A stretch of DNA of 64,000 nucleotides, taken from the NCBI GenBank assembly GCA_035622995.1, contig DASPUI010000116.1:1-64000 (forward strand). The letters are read 5' to 3'. The notes beneath the pieces are model-generated. The model was not told where the DNA came from, made no database searches, and saw only the letters and a program-made list of their open reading frames with translations. The DNA comes from DASPUI01 sp035622995. Lineage in GTDB: Bacteria; Verrucomicrobiota; Verrucomicrobiia; Chthoniobacterales; UBA10450. Of the stretch, positions 27,385-36,485 are shown in pieces. The translations under genes and the position numbers were made by a program. Every line of letters starts with the position of its first letter. The first letter of the stretch is position 1.

Positions 27385-27458
27385 TCGGAGCGGCGCTTCT
27401 CTCAAGCATCTCATTATTGGCTCGGCGGCTAACAAAGCCGTCGCTACAACTGTGCGGC

Positions 27459-28223
27459 ATGCGAACATTCGGAGGTTTCAAATTAAACGACGAATTTTTT
27501 TACGGCGAGATCATTGGCGAGGACGTTCACATTCTTGAAAATCCATACTGGGTCGACGCCGAACCGACGGGCGAAACGACCAGGCTCTCCGATGTCGAGA
27601 TCGATCTTCCGGTTGCACCGTCCAAGTTGATCGCGGTTGGATTAAATTACGCGGATCACATTGCCGAGATGAAGCGGACGCCGCTCGGAACGCCGTTGAT
27701 CTGGTTCAAAGCTCCTACTTCATTGCTCGCGCACAATGGAAAGATCGAAATCGCGTTTCCGGAACACCAAACCGATTTCGAAACGGAGCTGGCCATCGTG
27801 ATTGGTAAAACGGCAAAAAATGTCTCCGTGGAGCACGCTCACGATTTTATTTTCGGTTATACCGTTGGCCTCGACATCAGCGATCGCGATTTGCAGAAAT
27901 CGGAAAAGCAGTTTGGCCGATGCAAATCCTTCGACAGCTACACCCCCATCGGTCCATTCGTTTATGCTGATGTCGATATTCGAGATTTATCGATCGAATT
28001 GCGGCAGAATGGTGAAGTGCGGCAGAGCGCCCGCACCAGTCAGATGATTTATTCGGCGACCGAGATTGTCGCCTTTTCGTCGCAGTCCCTCACGCTCTTG
28101 CCCGGGGATGTGATTTTGACCGGGACGCCTTCCGGCGTCGGCCCGATTCGCTTGGGCGACAATTTGGAAGCAAAGATCGACCATTGGCCCACGCTCCGAA
28201 GCCGCGTGGTCAACCGCATATAA
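27459..28223 (+). CDS. fumarylacetoacetate hydrolase-family protein
   Basis: 254 residues (start MRTFGGFKL). The catalytic core is typical of the FAH/HpcE/YcgM group: KLIAVGLNYADHIAEM, metal-site acids in FETELAIVIGK, the FGYTVGLDISDRD strand, and the end GDVILTGTPSGVG. Such enzymes hydrolyse or isomerise beta-diketone-type acids, or decarboxylate oxaloacetate, with a divalent metal. The specific substrate is not clear. The 42 bases of open frame before the ATG carry no homology. A weak CGAGA-CTTCA-TCTCG hairpin follows the gene at 28235-28249. Confidence 0.87.
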   Translation: MRTFGGFKLNDEFFYGEIIGEDVHILENPYWVDAEPTGETTRLSDVEIDLPVAPSKLIAVGLNYADHIAEMKRTPLGTPLIWFKAPTSLLAHNGKIEIAFPEHQTDFETELAIVIGKTAKNVSVEHAHDFIFGYTVGLDISDRDLQKSEKQFGRCKSFDSYTPIGPFVYADVDIRDLSIELRQNGEVRQSARTSQMIYSATEIVAFSSQSLTLLPGDVILTGTPSGVGPIRLGDNLEAKIDHWPTLRSRVVNRI

Positions 28224-28418
28224 GCTCGATCATTCGAGACTTCATCTCGTCTGCCACATCTTTTGAGGAGGGAGTACGCGAACTATTTTAACGGGTCGTG
28301 GCATGGGAAATGTCAAGTTAAAGAAAGGTGAAAACTTTTGCTGGACTCCGGTCGAACCGATTTGGGATAAGTAGGTCAAACACTGGCGACCGAGCTGGTA
28401 TTTAACATCGCTGTAAAT

Positions 28419-29456
28419 ATGAAAACACTCCTTACTCTCTGCTTAACTTTGATTACGCTCACTGCGACGTTCGCTCAGCAGCACCAAGCCGCACCGCCAC
28501 CGCCACCGCCACCGGCGACGGGCATTTCAGCAGCGCCGGCTAATCCGCTACCCGCGGCTGGCCAAATGAGTCCCGCTGCACTCGGACAACCCGGCGTGCC
28601 TGCTCCGCCGCCTGGAGTGGCGACTTCCCCCGGAGTTCAGCAAGTTGCGCCGCCTCCCGGTGCACCTGCGGTGCCTGGAACAAGTGTGACGGCAACTTTG
28701 AGCCCGGCGGTGGGTGCCAGCGCATCTCCTGCTGCCAGCGCTGCTCCCTCTGCGAGCGCTTCTCCCGGCCTGACTACGGCTCCTGTTACCGGGAATTTCT
28801 TGATCGACAATTTCCGCAAAGGTGGCCCAATCATGTGGCCGATTTTGATCGTGTCGATCATCGCGCTGACCGTCGTGATCGAGCGATGTTTCTGGTGGAT
28901 CGGTCGCTGGTTCCGCCGCGATCCCAAACGAATCGAAAAAGTTTTTACGGCGATTGAAGTCGGTGACGTGACCGAGGCATCGCGTCTTTCGCGCGACTCG
29001 GGAGACCCGGTTCTGCGCATGATGTGGAACGGACTCAATCACCAGCATGCGTCGTTGCAAGGTGCCTTACAGGTTGCGGCCGGTATCGAGATCAAACGCG
29101 CCGGACGATTTCTCGTTGTGATGGACACTCTGGTAACGCTGGCTCCGTTACTCGGTCTGTTGGGAACGATTACTGGTTTGATTCGATCATTCAGCTTTCT
29201 CGGAAACGAAGAACTGGCCGTGACCGCGGTGACCGGCGGTATTGCCGAGGCGCTCATTGCGACGGCGTGCGGTCTCGGCATCGCCATTTTTGCGCTAATC
29301 CCGTTTAACTTTTTTACCTCCCGGGTGTCTAACTTAGAGTTCGAGCTGCAGACGGCAGCCACGAACCTGGAAGTTATGCTAGGAGCACAAACCGCTGCAC
29401 GCGAAACGGAGGTGGCCGGCCCACCAAAAAGCTCCGGCAAAGGCTCGTCGATCTGA
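28419..29456 (+). CDS. exbB: ExbB/TolQ/MotA-type proton channel protein with long Pro/Ala/Ser-rich N-terminal extension
   Basis: 345 residues. A signal sequence (MKTLLTLCLTLITLTATFA) is followed by roughly 105 residues of Pro, Ala, Gly and Ser including a run of seven prolines. The ExbB core follows: a first membrane helix near 139-158 (MWPILIVSIIALTVVIE) and the later paired helices (LAPLLGLLGTITGLIRSF and AEALIATACGLGIAIFALIP). The core couples proton flow to TonB. Standard ExbB has a short N-terminal end, so the extension is unusual and would lie in the periplasm. It is first in a four-gene run with exbD, tonB and a second exbD. The 195 bases upstream hold no promoter I can name with confidence. 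Confidence 0.9.
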   Translation: MKTLLTLCLTLITLTATFAQQHQAAPPPPPPPATGISAAPANPLPAAGQMSPAALGQPGVPAPPPGVATSPGVQQVAPPPGAPAVPGTSVTATLSPAVGASASPAASAAPSASASPGLTTAPVTGNFLIDNFRKGGPIMWPILIVSIIALTVVIERCFWWIGRWFRRDPKRIEKVFTAIEVGDVTEASRLSRDSGDPVLRMMWNGLNHQHASLQGALQVAAGIEIKRAGRFLVVMDTLVTLAPLLGLLGTITGLIRSFSFLGNEELAVTAVTGGIAEALIATACGLGIAIFALIPFNFFTSRVSNLEFELQTAATNLEVMLGAQTAARETEVAGPPKSSGKGSSI

Positions 29457-29465
29457 GGATATTCG

Positions 29466-29906
29466 ATGTACGTAAGCTCGCCAATTCCGCACAAGAAAGC
29501 GCGCATTGAGATCATTCCGTTGATCGACATCATGTTCTTTCTGCTCGCCAGCTTCATGATGGTGAGCTTGAGCCAGGTCCACATGAAGGGCATCAAAGTG
29601 AATTTGCCCGTCGGTCAGATGGGTGAAACGCAGTCCAAGCGTGATTACATCAGCGTCTCGGTCGATCGAAATGGGAATGCCTACTTCGACAAGGACGAAA
29701 TGAATTACGACCAGCTCACTGCCCGGTTAAGACAGGTTCACCAGGAAAATCCGGAAGCGAAAGTGTTCGTTCGCGGCGATGCCGATACCGTGCACGGGAA
29801 CATTATTCACGTGCTCGATATTTTGCGTTCGGTTGGTTATTACAAGGTCGCCTTCGAGATTAAGAGCGAAGCTTTAAAAGGAGTTCCAGGTCCGGCGCCA
29901 CAATGA
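29466..29906 (+). CDS. exbD: ExbD/TolR-type biopolymer transport protein, copy 1
   Basis: 146 residues: a short cytoplasmic N-terminus (KKARIEI), a single membrane helix beginning IPLIDIMFFLLASFMMVS with the essential Asp of the proton path, and a periplasmic domain (VHGNIIHVLDILRSVGYYK). It pairs with ExbB upstream. The stop overlaps the tonB start (ATGA). A near twin lies two genes downstream; the membrane segments of the two are almost identical while the periplasmic domains differ, which suggests duplication followed by specialisation. Confidence 0.92.
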   Translation: MYVSSPIPHKKARIEIIPLIDIMFFLLASFMMVSLSQVHMKGIKVNLPVGQMGETQSKRDYISVSVDRNGNAYFDKDEMNYDQLTARLRQVHQENPEAKVFVRGDADTVHGNIIHVLDILRSVGYYKVAFEIKSEALKGVPGPAPQ

Positions 29907-30496
29907 AACCGCTCCTGTATAAGCCGCCTCCGCGTTGGCATATTTGGGCCTTCGTCGGCGGTGCGATCGCAATACATGTCGGATCCGTTGTCATAGCTGG
30001 CTTGAACCGGGAACCACCTCCAGTTGATCTCAGCAATATTCCGACGGCTGAAATCACAGCTACGCTCGAGGCCCAAGAAGCGCCAACCCCACCACCAGAA
30101 GATATTCCACTTCCTCCGCCTCCTCCGGAACCTCAGGTGCAACCAGAGTTCCACGAAGAGCAGGCGACACCGCCGCCACGCACTGCGGCGAGGCCGGCCG
30201 CTCCGATTAAGGCTCCGCCGGTCTCAATGTCAGGCGCAAAAGCAAGTGCGATGTTTTCTCCGAAGCCGGATTATCCCTACGAAGCCCGCGCTCGCAAGAT
30301 TACCGGCAGCGGGGTTTGTGTTCTAACCGTAGGTCCGGATGGGAGCGTCACGGATGCGGTCATGGCCCAGAGTATCGGTAGTCCCATTCTGGACAACTCT
30401 GCCGTGAGTGCATTCCGGCGATGGCGGTTCGTGCCGGGTAAATTTTCAAAGGTGAAGGTCCCGATCACTTTTACCATGACCGGAGCGTCTTACTAA
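29903..30496 (+). CDS. tonB: TonB-family energy transducer
   Basis: 197 residues: an N-terminal membrane helix (WHIWAFVGGAIAIHVGSVVI), a proline-rich spacer (PTPPPEDIPLPPPPPEPQ), and a C-terminal TonB domain (FSPKPDYPYEARARKITGSG, then SPILDNSAVSAFRRWRFVPG). It carries energy from the ExbB/ExbD channel to outer-membrane transporters. Translation is coupled to exbD upstream. No TonB-dependent receptor gene is in the window, so the cargo is unknown. Confidence 0.93.
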   Translation: MKPLLYKPPPRWHIWAFVGGAIAIHVGSVVIAGLNREPPPVDLSNIPTAEITATLEAQEAPTPPPEDIPLPPPPPEPQVQPEFHEEQATPPPRTAARPAAPIKAPPVSMSGAKASAMFSPKPDYPYEARARKITGSGVCVLTVGPDGSVTDAVMAQSIGSPILDNSAVSAFRRWRFVPGKFSKVKVPITFTMTGASY

Positions 30497-30499
30497 TTT

Positions 30500-30919
30500 A
30501 TGCACCTTCGTTCACCGATTCCGCGCAAGCGCGCACGTATCGAGATCATTCCGTTGATCGACATCATGTTCTTTCTCCTCGCCAGTTTCATGATGGTTAG
30601 CTTGAGCCAGACCCACATGAAGGGCATTAGGGTACAATTGCCAGCCGGTGGACCGCCTCCGGCAAATTCTCCCAAGGATTTTGTCGCCATCCAAGTTCGC
30701 CAAGGTAACGCCGTTTACATCGACGGTAAGTTCTTCGCGGAGGACGATGTTCTCCCGTACCTTTATAAACTGCATCAGGACAATCCGGGGGTCAAAGTCT
30801 CGATCAGCGCGCAAATGCTTGCGCTCCACGGTGACGTTATCACCGTGCTCGATAAAGTCCGGCGCGCCAAAATCGAAAAGGTTGGTTACCAAATTCGGGC
30901 TGCGCAACCCCCACATTAG
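30500..30919 (+). CDS. exbD: ExbD/TolR-type biopolymer transport protein, copy 2
   Basis: 139 residues with N-terminus KRARIEI, membrane helix IPLIDIMFFLLASFMMVS and a periplasmic domain ending VRRAKIEKVGYQI. Residues 1-45 nearly repeat those of the exbD at 29466. ATG 30500 is 3 bases after the tonB stop. Two ExbD proteins with one ExbB and one TonB recall systems in which a second ExbD tunes the pump. The stop overlaps the convergent rdgB stop by 4 bases. Confidence 0.92.
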   Translation: MHLRSPIPRKRARIEIIPLIDIMFFLLASFMMVSLSQTHMKGIRVQLPAGGPPPANSPKDFVAIQVRQGNAVYIDGKFFAEDDVLPYLYKLHQDNPGVKVSISAQMLALHGDVITVLDKVRRAKIEKVGYQIRAAQPPH

Positions 30920-31581
30920 CCTCGCGGCTGGTGGCCGATCCCTTGCCGCTGCAAAAATATGGTTAGTGCTGCGATCGCCTTGGCGCGGTGACTGATTTGA
31001 TTTTTTAAGATCGGCGTCATTTCTCCGAACGTTTGATTAAATCCGCTTGGTAGAAAAATCGGATCGTACCCGAAACCTTGGGCTCCACGCGGAAGATCGA
31101 CAACTGTTCCTTCAACTTCGCCATTAAAAGTTCCAAGCAATCTGCCGTCGCGCGCCAAAGCAACGACGCATTGAAAGCGCGCCATCCGATCAGCCTTGCC
31201 CCGTAGCATACCCAACAATTTCTCGACGTTTGCTTGGTCAGTCGCATTTTCGCCGGCGTAACGAGCCGAGAAAACACCGGGCGCGCCATTTAGCGATTCA
31301 ACTTCCAGGCCCGAATCGTCCGCGATCACCAGGGCGGGGAAGGCGCACTGAAATTCCACTCCAGCTCGCACTGTCTGGACATCGCGGCGAGATGTCTCTG
31401 CCAATTGTCGGGAAACCGCGATTGCTTTTGAGATCGCGTTTTCTTCAAAACTTGTACCCGTCTCCTCCAACGCCGGAATTTCCAATCCAGACAAATCACG
31501 GATTTGAAATCCATCTCCCAGCAACTCAGAAAATTCACGCAGCTTGTGCGGATTGCGAGTTGCGAGAAGTAAGCGAAACAT
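30916..31581 (-). CDS. rdgB: RdgB/HAM1-type non-canonical purine NTP pyrophosphatase with an insertion
   Basis: 221 residues. Removes dITP, XTP and similar nucleotides. Recognisable motifs are LLLATRNPHKLREF at the N-terminus, TGTSFEENAISKA, ADDSGLEVESLNGAPGVFSARYAG, the GYDPIF loop and the SHRAKA end. The usual short link between the SKA helix and the ADDSG strand is expanded here by about 20 residues (61-83, ETSRRDVQTVRAGVEFQCAF). Both sides keep the frame and conserved motifs, so it is an insertion, not a frameshift. Convergent with the second exbD. Confidence 0.92.
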   Translation of the reverse strand: MFRLLLATRNPHKLREFSELLGDGFQIRDLSGLEIPALEETGTSFEENAISKAIAVSRQLAETSRRDVQTVRAGVEFQCAFPALVIADDSGLEVESLNGAPGVFSARYAGENATDQANVEKLLGMLRGKADRMARFQCVVALARDGRLLGTFNGEVEGTVVDLPRGAQGFGYDPIFLPSGFNQTFGEMTPILKNQISHRAKAIAALTIFLQRQGIGHQPRG

Positions 31582-31653
31582 GTTTGTCGGGATTTACCGG
31601 ATTCCCTGGATTAAAATCCTGCAAATATTGTTAATCCTGTCTACTTCTTCTCA

Positions 31654-34209
31654 ATGAACGAGCGCCGAAAACCTTATCCGTTCGACCAGATCGAGTCGAA
31701 GTGGCAACGCATTTGGGATGAGCGCCGGATTTTTCACGCGCCAAATCCGGGTGACGAAAATTTCGACTTAACGAAACCGAAGTTTTACGTGCTCGACATG
31801 TTTCCGTATCCAAGTGGCGCGGGGCTGCACGTTGGCCATCCGGAGGGGTACACCGCTACCGATATCATTGCCCGCTACAAACGGCTGCGTGGTTTCAACG
31901 TGTTGCATCCGATGGGCTGGGACGCTTTCGGTCTGCCGGCCGAGCAATATGCGATCAAATCGGGCCAGCATCCGGCCGTTACCACGCGTGAGAACGTCGT
32001 GAAGTTTAAATCGCAGTTGAAAGCCATCGGTTTTTCCTACGATTGGCAGCGCGAAATCAACACCACCGATCCGGGATACTTCAAATGGACGCAGTGGATT
32101 TTTCTTAAGATTTACAATTCCTGGTTTAATCCGGCGTCGAATAAAGCGGAACCGCTTGCCACTTATCGCGGGGATGATCCCGATTCCGTTCGGTTAGCCT
32201 ATGTCGCCGACGTGGCGGTCAATTGGTGTCCGGAACTCGGCACGGTTTTGGCAAACGAAGAAGTTATCGACGGCAAGAGCGAGATCGGCGGACACCCGGT
32301 CGTTAGGCGACCAATGCGGCAATGGATGTTGCGCATTACGGCTTATGCCGAACGGCTGATCGACGAACTGCAAGGCCTCGATTGGCCCGAAGGAATCAAG
32401 TTGCTCCAGCGCAACTGGATCGGAAAAAGCCAGGGCGCGGAAATCGACTTTAGAATTGGAAATCACGATGAGAAAATTCGCGTGTTCACAACCCGTCCCG
32501 ACACGCTCTACGGCGGAACATTCCTCGTGCTCGCTCCGGAACATCCGCTGGTCGATCGTATCGTGACTGAAGAACAATGGCCGGAGGTGCGCGCATATCG
32601 CGAGCGAACTGCGCGGAAAAGCGACTTGGAACGGGCCGAACTCACGAAGGAAAAAACCGGTGTGTTCACCGGGGCGTTCGCGATTAATCCGGCCACTGGC
32701 GGCAAAATTCCGGTCTGGATTGCCGATTACGTTCTGCTTGGTTACGGAACCGGCGCAATCGGCGGCGTGCCCGCGCATGACGAACGCGATATGGAATTCG
32801 CGAAAAAGTTCGATCTGCCGGTCGTCATTGTTGTTCGGCCAACCGGAGACGCACCGGCAATCGGATTCACTGGCGAAGGCATCGCAATCAACTCGCCGAT
32901 CATCAACGGCCTAACGAGCGCCGAAGCGAAGAAGAAAATCACAGCTTGGTTGGAAGAGCATGGTTGGGGCAAAGGCGCGATTAATTACAAACTCCGCGAC
33001 TGGCTTTTTTCACGGCAACGTTATTGGGGAGAGCCCTTCCCGATCGTTTGGGAGTGCGCGCCGGACGGACAGCAGACTCGACAACATCGTGCGCTCGAAG
33101 AATCGGAATTACCAATCGTGCCGCCGCCCTTGGACGATTACAAACCGACTGGCACGGGCGAACCTCCGCTGACCAAGGCGAAAGACTGGGTTCGTTATTC
33201 CGAAAAGGCGACGCGCGAGACGAACGTCATGCCACAATGGGCGGGTTCCTGTTGGTATTACCTGCGCTTTTGCGACTCGCATAACGACCAGCGTTTTGTC
33301 GGTGAAGCGGCCGAAAAATATTGGCTGGGTGGCCCCAGGCCGGGTGGTGTCGACCTTTACGTCGGCGGGACCGAGCACGCGGTGTTGCATCTCCTCTACG
33401 CGCGCTTCTGGCACAAGGTGCTTTTCGATCTCGGCTATTTGTCGAAGCCGGAGCCGTTTCAGCGCCTGGTGAACCAGGGAATCATTCTCGGCGAAGACGG
33501 ACAGAAAATGTCGAAGTCGCGCGGGAACATCGTCAATCCGGACGATGTGATCGCGCAATACGGGGCCGATTCGTTTCGCTGTTACGAAATGTTCATGGGC
33601 CCACTCGAGCAGATGAAACCGTGGAGCATGCGCGGAGTCGAAGGTATTTCACGATTTCTCGCACGAGTCTGGCGATTAATGATGAACGAGAATCAGGCCG
33701 GCGAATGGGAATTGTCACGCGCAGTGCAGGACGTTGATGTGACACGCGAGCAGCAAAAAATTCTGCACGCAACCATCAAAAAAGTGACCGCGGACATTGA
33801 GTCGCTAGGATTCAATACGGCAATTTCGCAGATGATGATTTTTGTTAACGCGTTTACGAATCTTGAAGCGATCCCGGTTTCGGCCATGCGGACGTTCCTG
33901 ATCTTGTTGAACCCGTTTGCGCCGCACGTCACCTCCGAGCTCTGGGAAAAACTGAAATCGGCTGGCGATATTGCTGCGCAACCATGGCCGGCTTACGACG
34001 AACAATTTCTAATCGAAGACGAAATCGACCTGGTAATTCAAGTGAACGGTAAACTTCGCGCCTCGATCAAAATGTCGGTATCGGCTGGCGAGGATGAAGT
34101 GAAAACGGCCGCGTTAGCGAACCCGAAAATTCAGCAGCTCATCGAACGCAAAACAATTCGAAAAGTTGTTTTTGTTCCCAAAAAGCTTGTCAACTTCGTG
34201 GTCGATTAG
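31654..34209 (+). CDS. leuS: leucyl-tRNA synthetase
   Basis: 851 residues, normal for bacterial LeuRS. Class I signature HVGH at 59-62 and KMSKS at 618-622 are intact. The editing domain carries TTRPDTLYGGTFLVLAPEH, the zinc/leucine-specific region holds FPIVWECAPDGQ, and WAGSCWYYLRFCD precedes the KMSKS loop. Acts in the cytoplasm, charging tRNA-Leu and editing mischarged products. It starts 72 bases from the divergent rdgB start. mscL follows 14 bases downstream and may share the transcript. Confidence 0.98.
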   Translation: MNERRKPYPFDQIESKWQRIWDERRIFHAPNPGDENFDLTKPKFYVLDMFPYPSGAGLHVGHPEGYTATDIIARYKRLRGFNVLHPMGWDAFGLPAEQYAIKSGQHPAVTTRENVVKFKSQLKAIGFSYDWQREINTTDPGYFKWTQWIFLKIYNSWFNPASNKAEPLATYRGDDPDSVRLAYVADVAVNWCPELGTVLANEEVIDGKSEIGGHPVVRRPMRQWMLRITAYAERLIDELQGLDWPEGIKLLQRNWIGKSQGAEIDFRIGNHDEKIRVFTTRPDTLYGGTFLVLAPEHPLVDRIVTEEQWPEVRAYRERTARKSDLERAELTKEKTGVFTGAFAINPATGGKIPVWIADYVLLGYGTGAIGGVPAHDERDMEFAKKFDLPVVIVVRPTGDAPAIGFTGEGIAINSPIINGLTSAEAKKKITAWLEEHGWGKGAINYKLRDWLFSRQRYWGEPFPIVWECAPDGQQTRQHRALEESELPIVPPPLDDYKPTGTGEPPLTKAKDWVRYSEKATRETNVMPQWAGSCWYYLRFCDSHNDQRFVGEAAEKYWLGGPRPGGVDLYVGGTEHAVLHLLYARFWHKVLFDLGYLSKPEPFQRLVNQGIILGEDGQKMSKSRGNIVNPDDVIAQYGADSFRCYEMFMGPLEQMKPWSMRGVEGISRFLARVWRLMMNENQAGEWELSRAVQDVDVTREQQKILHATIKKVTADIESLGFNTAISQMMIFVNAFTNLEAIPVSAMRTFLILLNPFAPHVTSELWEKLKSAGDIAAQPWPAYDEQFLIEDEIDLVIQVNGKLRASIKMSVSAGEDEVKTAALANPKIQQLIERKTIRKVVFVPKKLVNFVVD

Positions 34210-34223
34210 TTAGACCACGGCAT

Positions 34224-34664
34224 ATGTGGAAGGAATTCAAAGAATTTGCCGTCAAGGGAAATGCGGTTGATCTCGCAATTGGCGTCATCATCGGCGCGGC
34301 GTTTGGTGGGATCGTTAACTCGCTCGTCAAAGATCTTTTGATGCCGCCAATCGGTTTGCTCACCGGCGGCCTCGATTTTTCAAACAAATTTCTGATTCTC
34401 AAGAACGCGCCCGGCGGAGGTGTGTTCAACACGCCCGCTGACGCGGTCAAAGCTGGCGCCGTCACTTGGAATTACGGAAATTTCATCACTCTGGTGATCA
34501 ATTTCCTGATCGTGGCCTTCTGTATTTTTCTCGTCGTGAAAGCTCTCAACAAGATGAAAAAGCCATCGCCCGCGGCGGCGCCGGTCGCAAAAGATTGTCC
34601 AGCCTGCGCCATGTCGATTCCAATCAAGGCGACGCGCTGTCCGCATTGCACCACGCAACTTTAA
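34224..34664 (+). CDS. mscL: large-conductance mechanosensitive channel with C-terminal zinc ribbon
   Basis: 146 residues. The MscL fold is clear: amphipathic N-terminus FKEFAVKGNAVDLAIGVIIG, gate helix, periplasmic loop, and the second helix FITLVINFLIVAFCIFLVVK, ending in KALNKMKK. A short linker (PSPAAAPVA) leads to a zinc ribbon with Cys125, Cys128, Cys139 and Cys142 (DCPACAM and RCPHC). The channel opens on osmotic downshock. The ribbon replaces the plain charged bundle of E. coli MscL; similar tails occur in other bacteria, so it is a variant and not unique. It follows leuS by 14 bases. Confidence 0.94.
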   Translation: MWKEFKEFAVKGNAVDLAIGVIIGAAFGGIVNSLVKDLLMPPIGLLTGGLDFSNKFLILKNAPGGGVFNTPADAVKAGAVTWNYGNFITLVINFLIVAFCIFLVVKALNKMKKPSPAAAPVAKDCPACAMSIPIKATRCPHCTTQL

Positions 34665-34833
34665 TCGGACGCAGAATTTAATCCCAGGGATTCGCGCGGG
34701 GAGCAGGCCAAACATTCTGGTGAACGACAATTCGGCGTGGAGGGGTTGCGCGCAGCGCGAATACGAAGGTGGCGCAGAAAATTAATGCTTGCGCGAGAGG
34801 GGAGCAATGCTATTTGAGGCCGCGGTGTTGTAA

Positions 34834-35406
34834 ATGCCGAAATTCCTTAACCTTACAATCGGTATTGCCATTGTTTGTTTTCTCGCCGGTTGCGCCGAGC
34901 AACCGGCGCATGTCACCCAAAGCGCGCCGGCGAACGTCAGTTCCCACCGGCTGCAAGGAGTCCGAACAACGGCCTACACGCGGGCGGAACGCGGCGGTCG
35001 TCACAATGCAGTCGACACATCGCTATCGAGCAAGCATGTAATGAGTGCGGCGTCGGATTGGTCGCGTTTCCCGCTTGGCACGCGATTCCGGATTGTCGAC
35101 ACGAACGAGGAATATGTCATCGACGATTACGGAACGGCGCTCGTCGGAACTGGGACCATCGATCTTTACAAGCCAACACGGTTGCAAATGCGCCAATGGG
35201 GTGTGCGTGATGTCGATATAGACATTCTGCAATGGGGTTCGGAGGAAGAGAGCCTGAAGGTCCTCCGCCCGCGCTGCAAACATAAATCTGTCCAGCAAAT
35301 GGTTCTCGCGCTTCAGAAAAAAGCGCCTAACCAAACGGCGCCCGCGGTCGAAACCTCTAATTCCGGACAAGCCTCAGCGCGCCCGGTTTGGCATACTTTG
35401 AATTGA
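34834..35406 (+). CDS. 3D-domain lipoprotein
   Basis: 190 residues with lipoprotein signal (MPKFLNLTIGIAIVCFLAGC, Cys20) and a 3D domain at about 45-130: TTAYTRAERGG at the start, SRFPLGTRFRI, the DDYGTAL acidic loop, and GTIDLYKP. The three aspartates that name the domain are present. 3D domains occur in MltA-like and RlpA-like peptidoglycan enzymes, so this may act on the cell wall from a lipid anchor. It lies between mscL and galE. The 169 bases before it contain no clear element. Confidence 0.8.
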   Translation: MPKFLNLTIGIAIVCFLAGCAEQPAHVTQSAPANVSSHRLQGVRTTAYTRAERGGRHNAVDTSLSSKHVMSAASDWSRFPLGTRFRIVDTNEEYVIDDYGTALVGTGTIDLYKPTRLQMRQWGVRDVDIDILQWGSEEESLKVLRPRCKHKSVQQMVLALQKKAPNQTAPAVETSNSGQASARPVWHTLN

Positions 35407-35437
35407 TTAACGACCTGACGCGGCCAATTTTCCGGCA

Positions 35438-36409
35438 ATGAGAATTCTGGTCGTCGGTGGCGCTGGTTATATCGGAAGTGTTTGTGCGGAGCTGCTTCTC
35501 GATGAAGGCCACGTTGTCTCGATCTTCGACAATCTGAGCGAGGGCCACCGCGCGGCGATCGATCCGCGCGCGCAATTTCTCGAAGGCGATCTGAGCGAGC
35601 CGGTGAAAATAAAGTCGGCGCTCGCGAAAACAAAACCGGAGGCGGTTATGCATTTCGCGGCCAACGCGTTGGTCGGTGAGTCGATGCAAAATCCATCGAA
35701 ATATTTTCGTAACAATGTCGCCAACGGACTGAACCTGCTCGACGCGATGGTCGAAGCGGGCATCAAAACTTTCGTTTTTTCGTCGACCTGCGCAATCTTT
35801 GGTCCTCCCGACCGTCTGCCAATTGACGAATCGTTACCGGCGCGGCCGATTAATCCCTACGGTGAGTCCAAGCTCGCCTTCGAGAAAATTCTTCTTTGGT
35901 TCGATAAAATTCACGGTTTGAAATCTGTTTCGCTCCGTTATTTCAACGCCGCCGGGGCATCAAACAGATATGGAGAGGATCATCGGGTCGAAACTCATTT
36001 AATTCCAAATGTGCTCAAAGTTGCGCTTGGAGAAAAACCGCAGGTGGAAATCTTTGGAACGGATTATGAGACGCCCGATGGCACTTGCATCCGCGATTAC
36101 ATCCACATTATCGATCTCGCGCACGCGCATATTCTCGCGCTCGGCGCAAGCCGCAGCGAATTTTACAACCTTGGCACTGGCGGCGGTTCAAGCGTGCGCG
36201 AAGTAATCGAGGCCGCCCGGAAAGTTACCGGCCGGAAAATCGATGTCGTCGAAAAACCACGCCGGCCGGGCGATCCGCCGCGGTTGATCGCTTCCTCCGA
36301 AAAAATCAAACGAGAGCTCGGTTGGAAGCCGCGCTTTCAAGATCTTGACACGATCATCGAGAGTGCGTGGAAGTGGCATCAAAAATTTCCGCGGGGTTAC
36401 GGCGATTAG
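35438..36409 (+). CDS. galE: UDP-glucose 4-epimerase
   Basis: 323 residues of the short-chain dehydrogenase type. NAD-binding GGAGYIGS is at residues 7-14. The catalytic Ser/Thr region reads FSSTCAIFG and the Tyr-x-x-x-Lys pair is NPYGESK. Sugar-binding FNAAGAS follows, with YETPDGTCIRDYIH near the middle and the C-terminal GWKPRF. Interconverts UDP-glucose and UDP-galactose, feeding surface polysaccharide. It precedes a good terminator. Confidence 0.95.
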   Translation: MRILVVGGAGYIGSVCAELLLDEGHVVSIFDNLSEGHRAAIDPRAQFLEGDLSEPVKIKSALAKTKPEAVMHFAANALVGESMQNPSKYFRNNVANGLNLLDAMVEAGIKTFVFSSTCAIFGPPDRLPIDESLPARPINPYGESKLAFEKILLWFDKIHGLKSVSLRYFNAAGASNRYGEDHRVETHLIPNVLKVALGEKPQVEIFGTDYETPDGTCIRDYIHIIDLAHAHILALGASRSEFYNLGTGGGSSVREVIEAARKVTGRKIDVVEKPRRPGDPPRLIASSEKIKRELGWKPRFQDLDTIIESAWKWHQKFPRGYGD

Positions 36410-36432
36410 TGCCTCTCTGGCTTGACAAGAAA

Positions 36433-36462
36433 AAGCGCCCGCAAATTTCTTCGCGAGCGCTT
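36433..36462. terminator. bidirectional hairpin terminator between galE and the Thr-rich gene
   Basis: AAGCGC-C-CGC at 36433-36442 pairs with GCG-A-GCGCTT at 36453-36462: nine base pairs with one C/A mismatch around a 10-base loop. An A run precedes the stem and an AT-rich stretch follows it. It lies between converging genes, so it can serve both strands. Confidence 0.7.
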
Positions 36463-36485
36463 CCGAATTTTATCCAGCCGCGATG

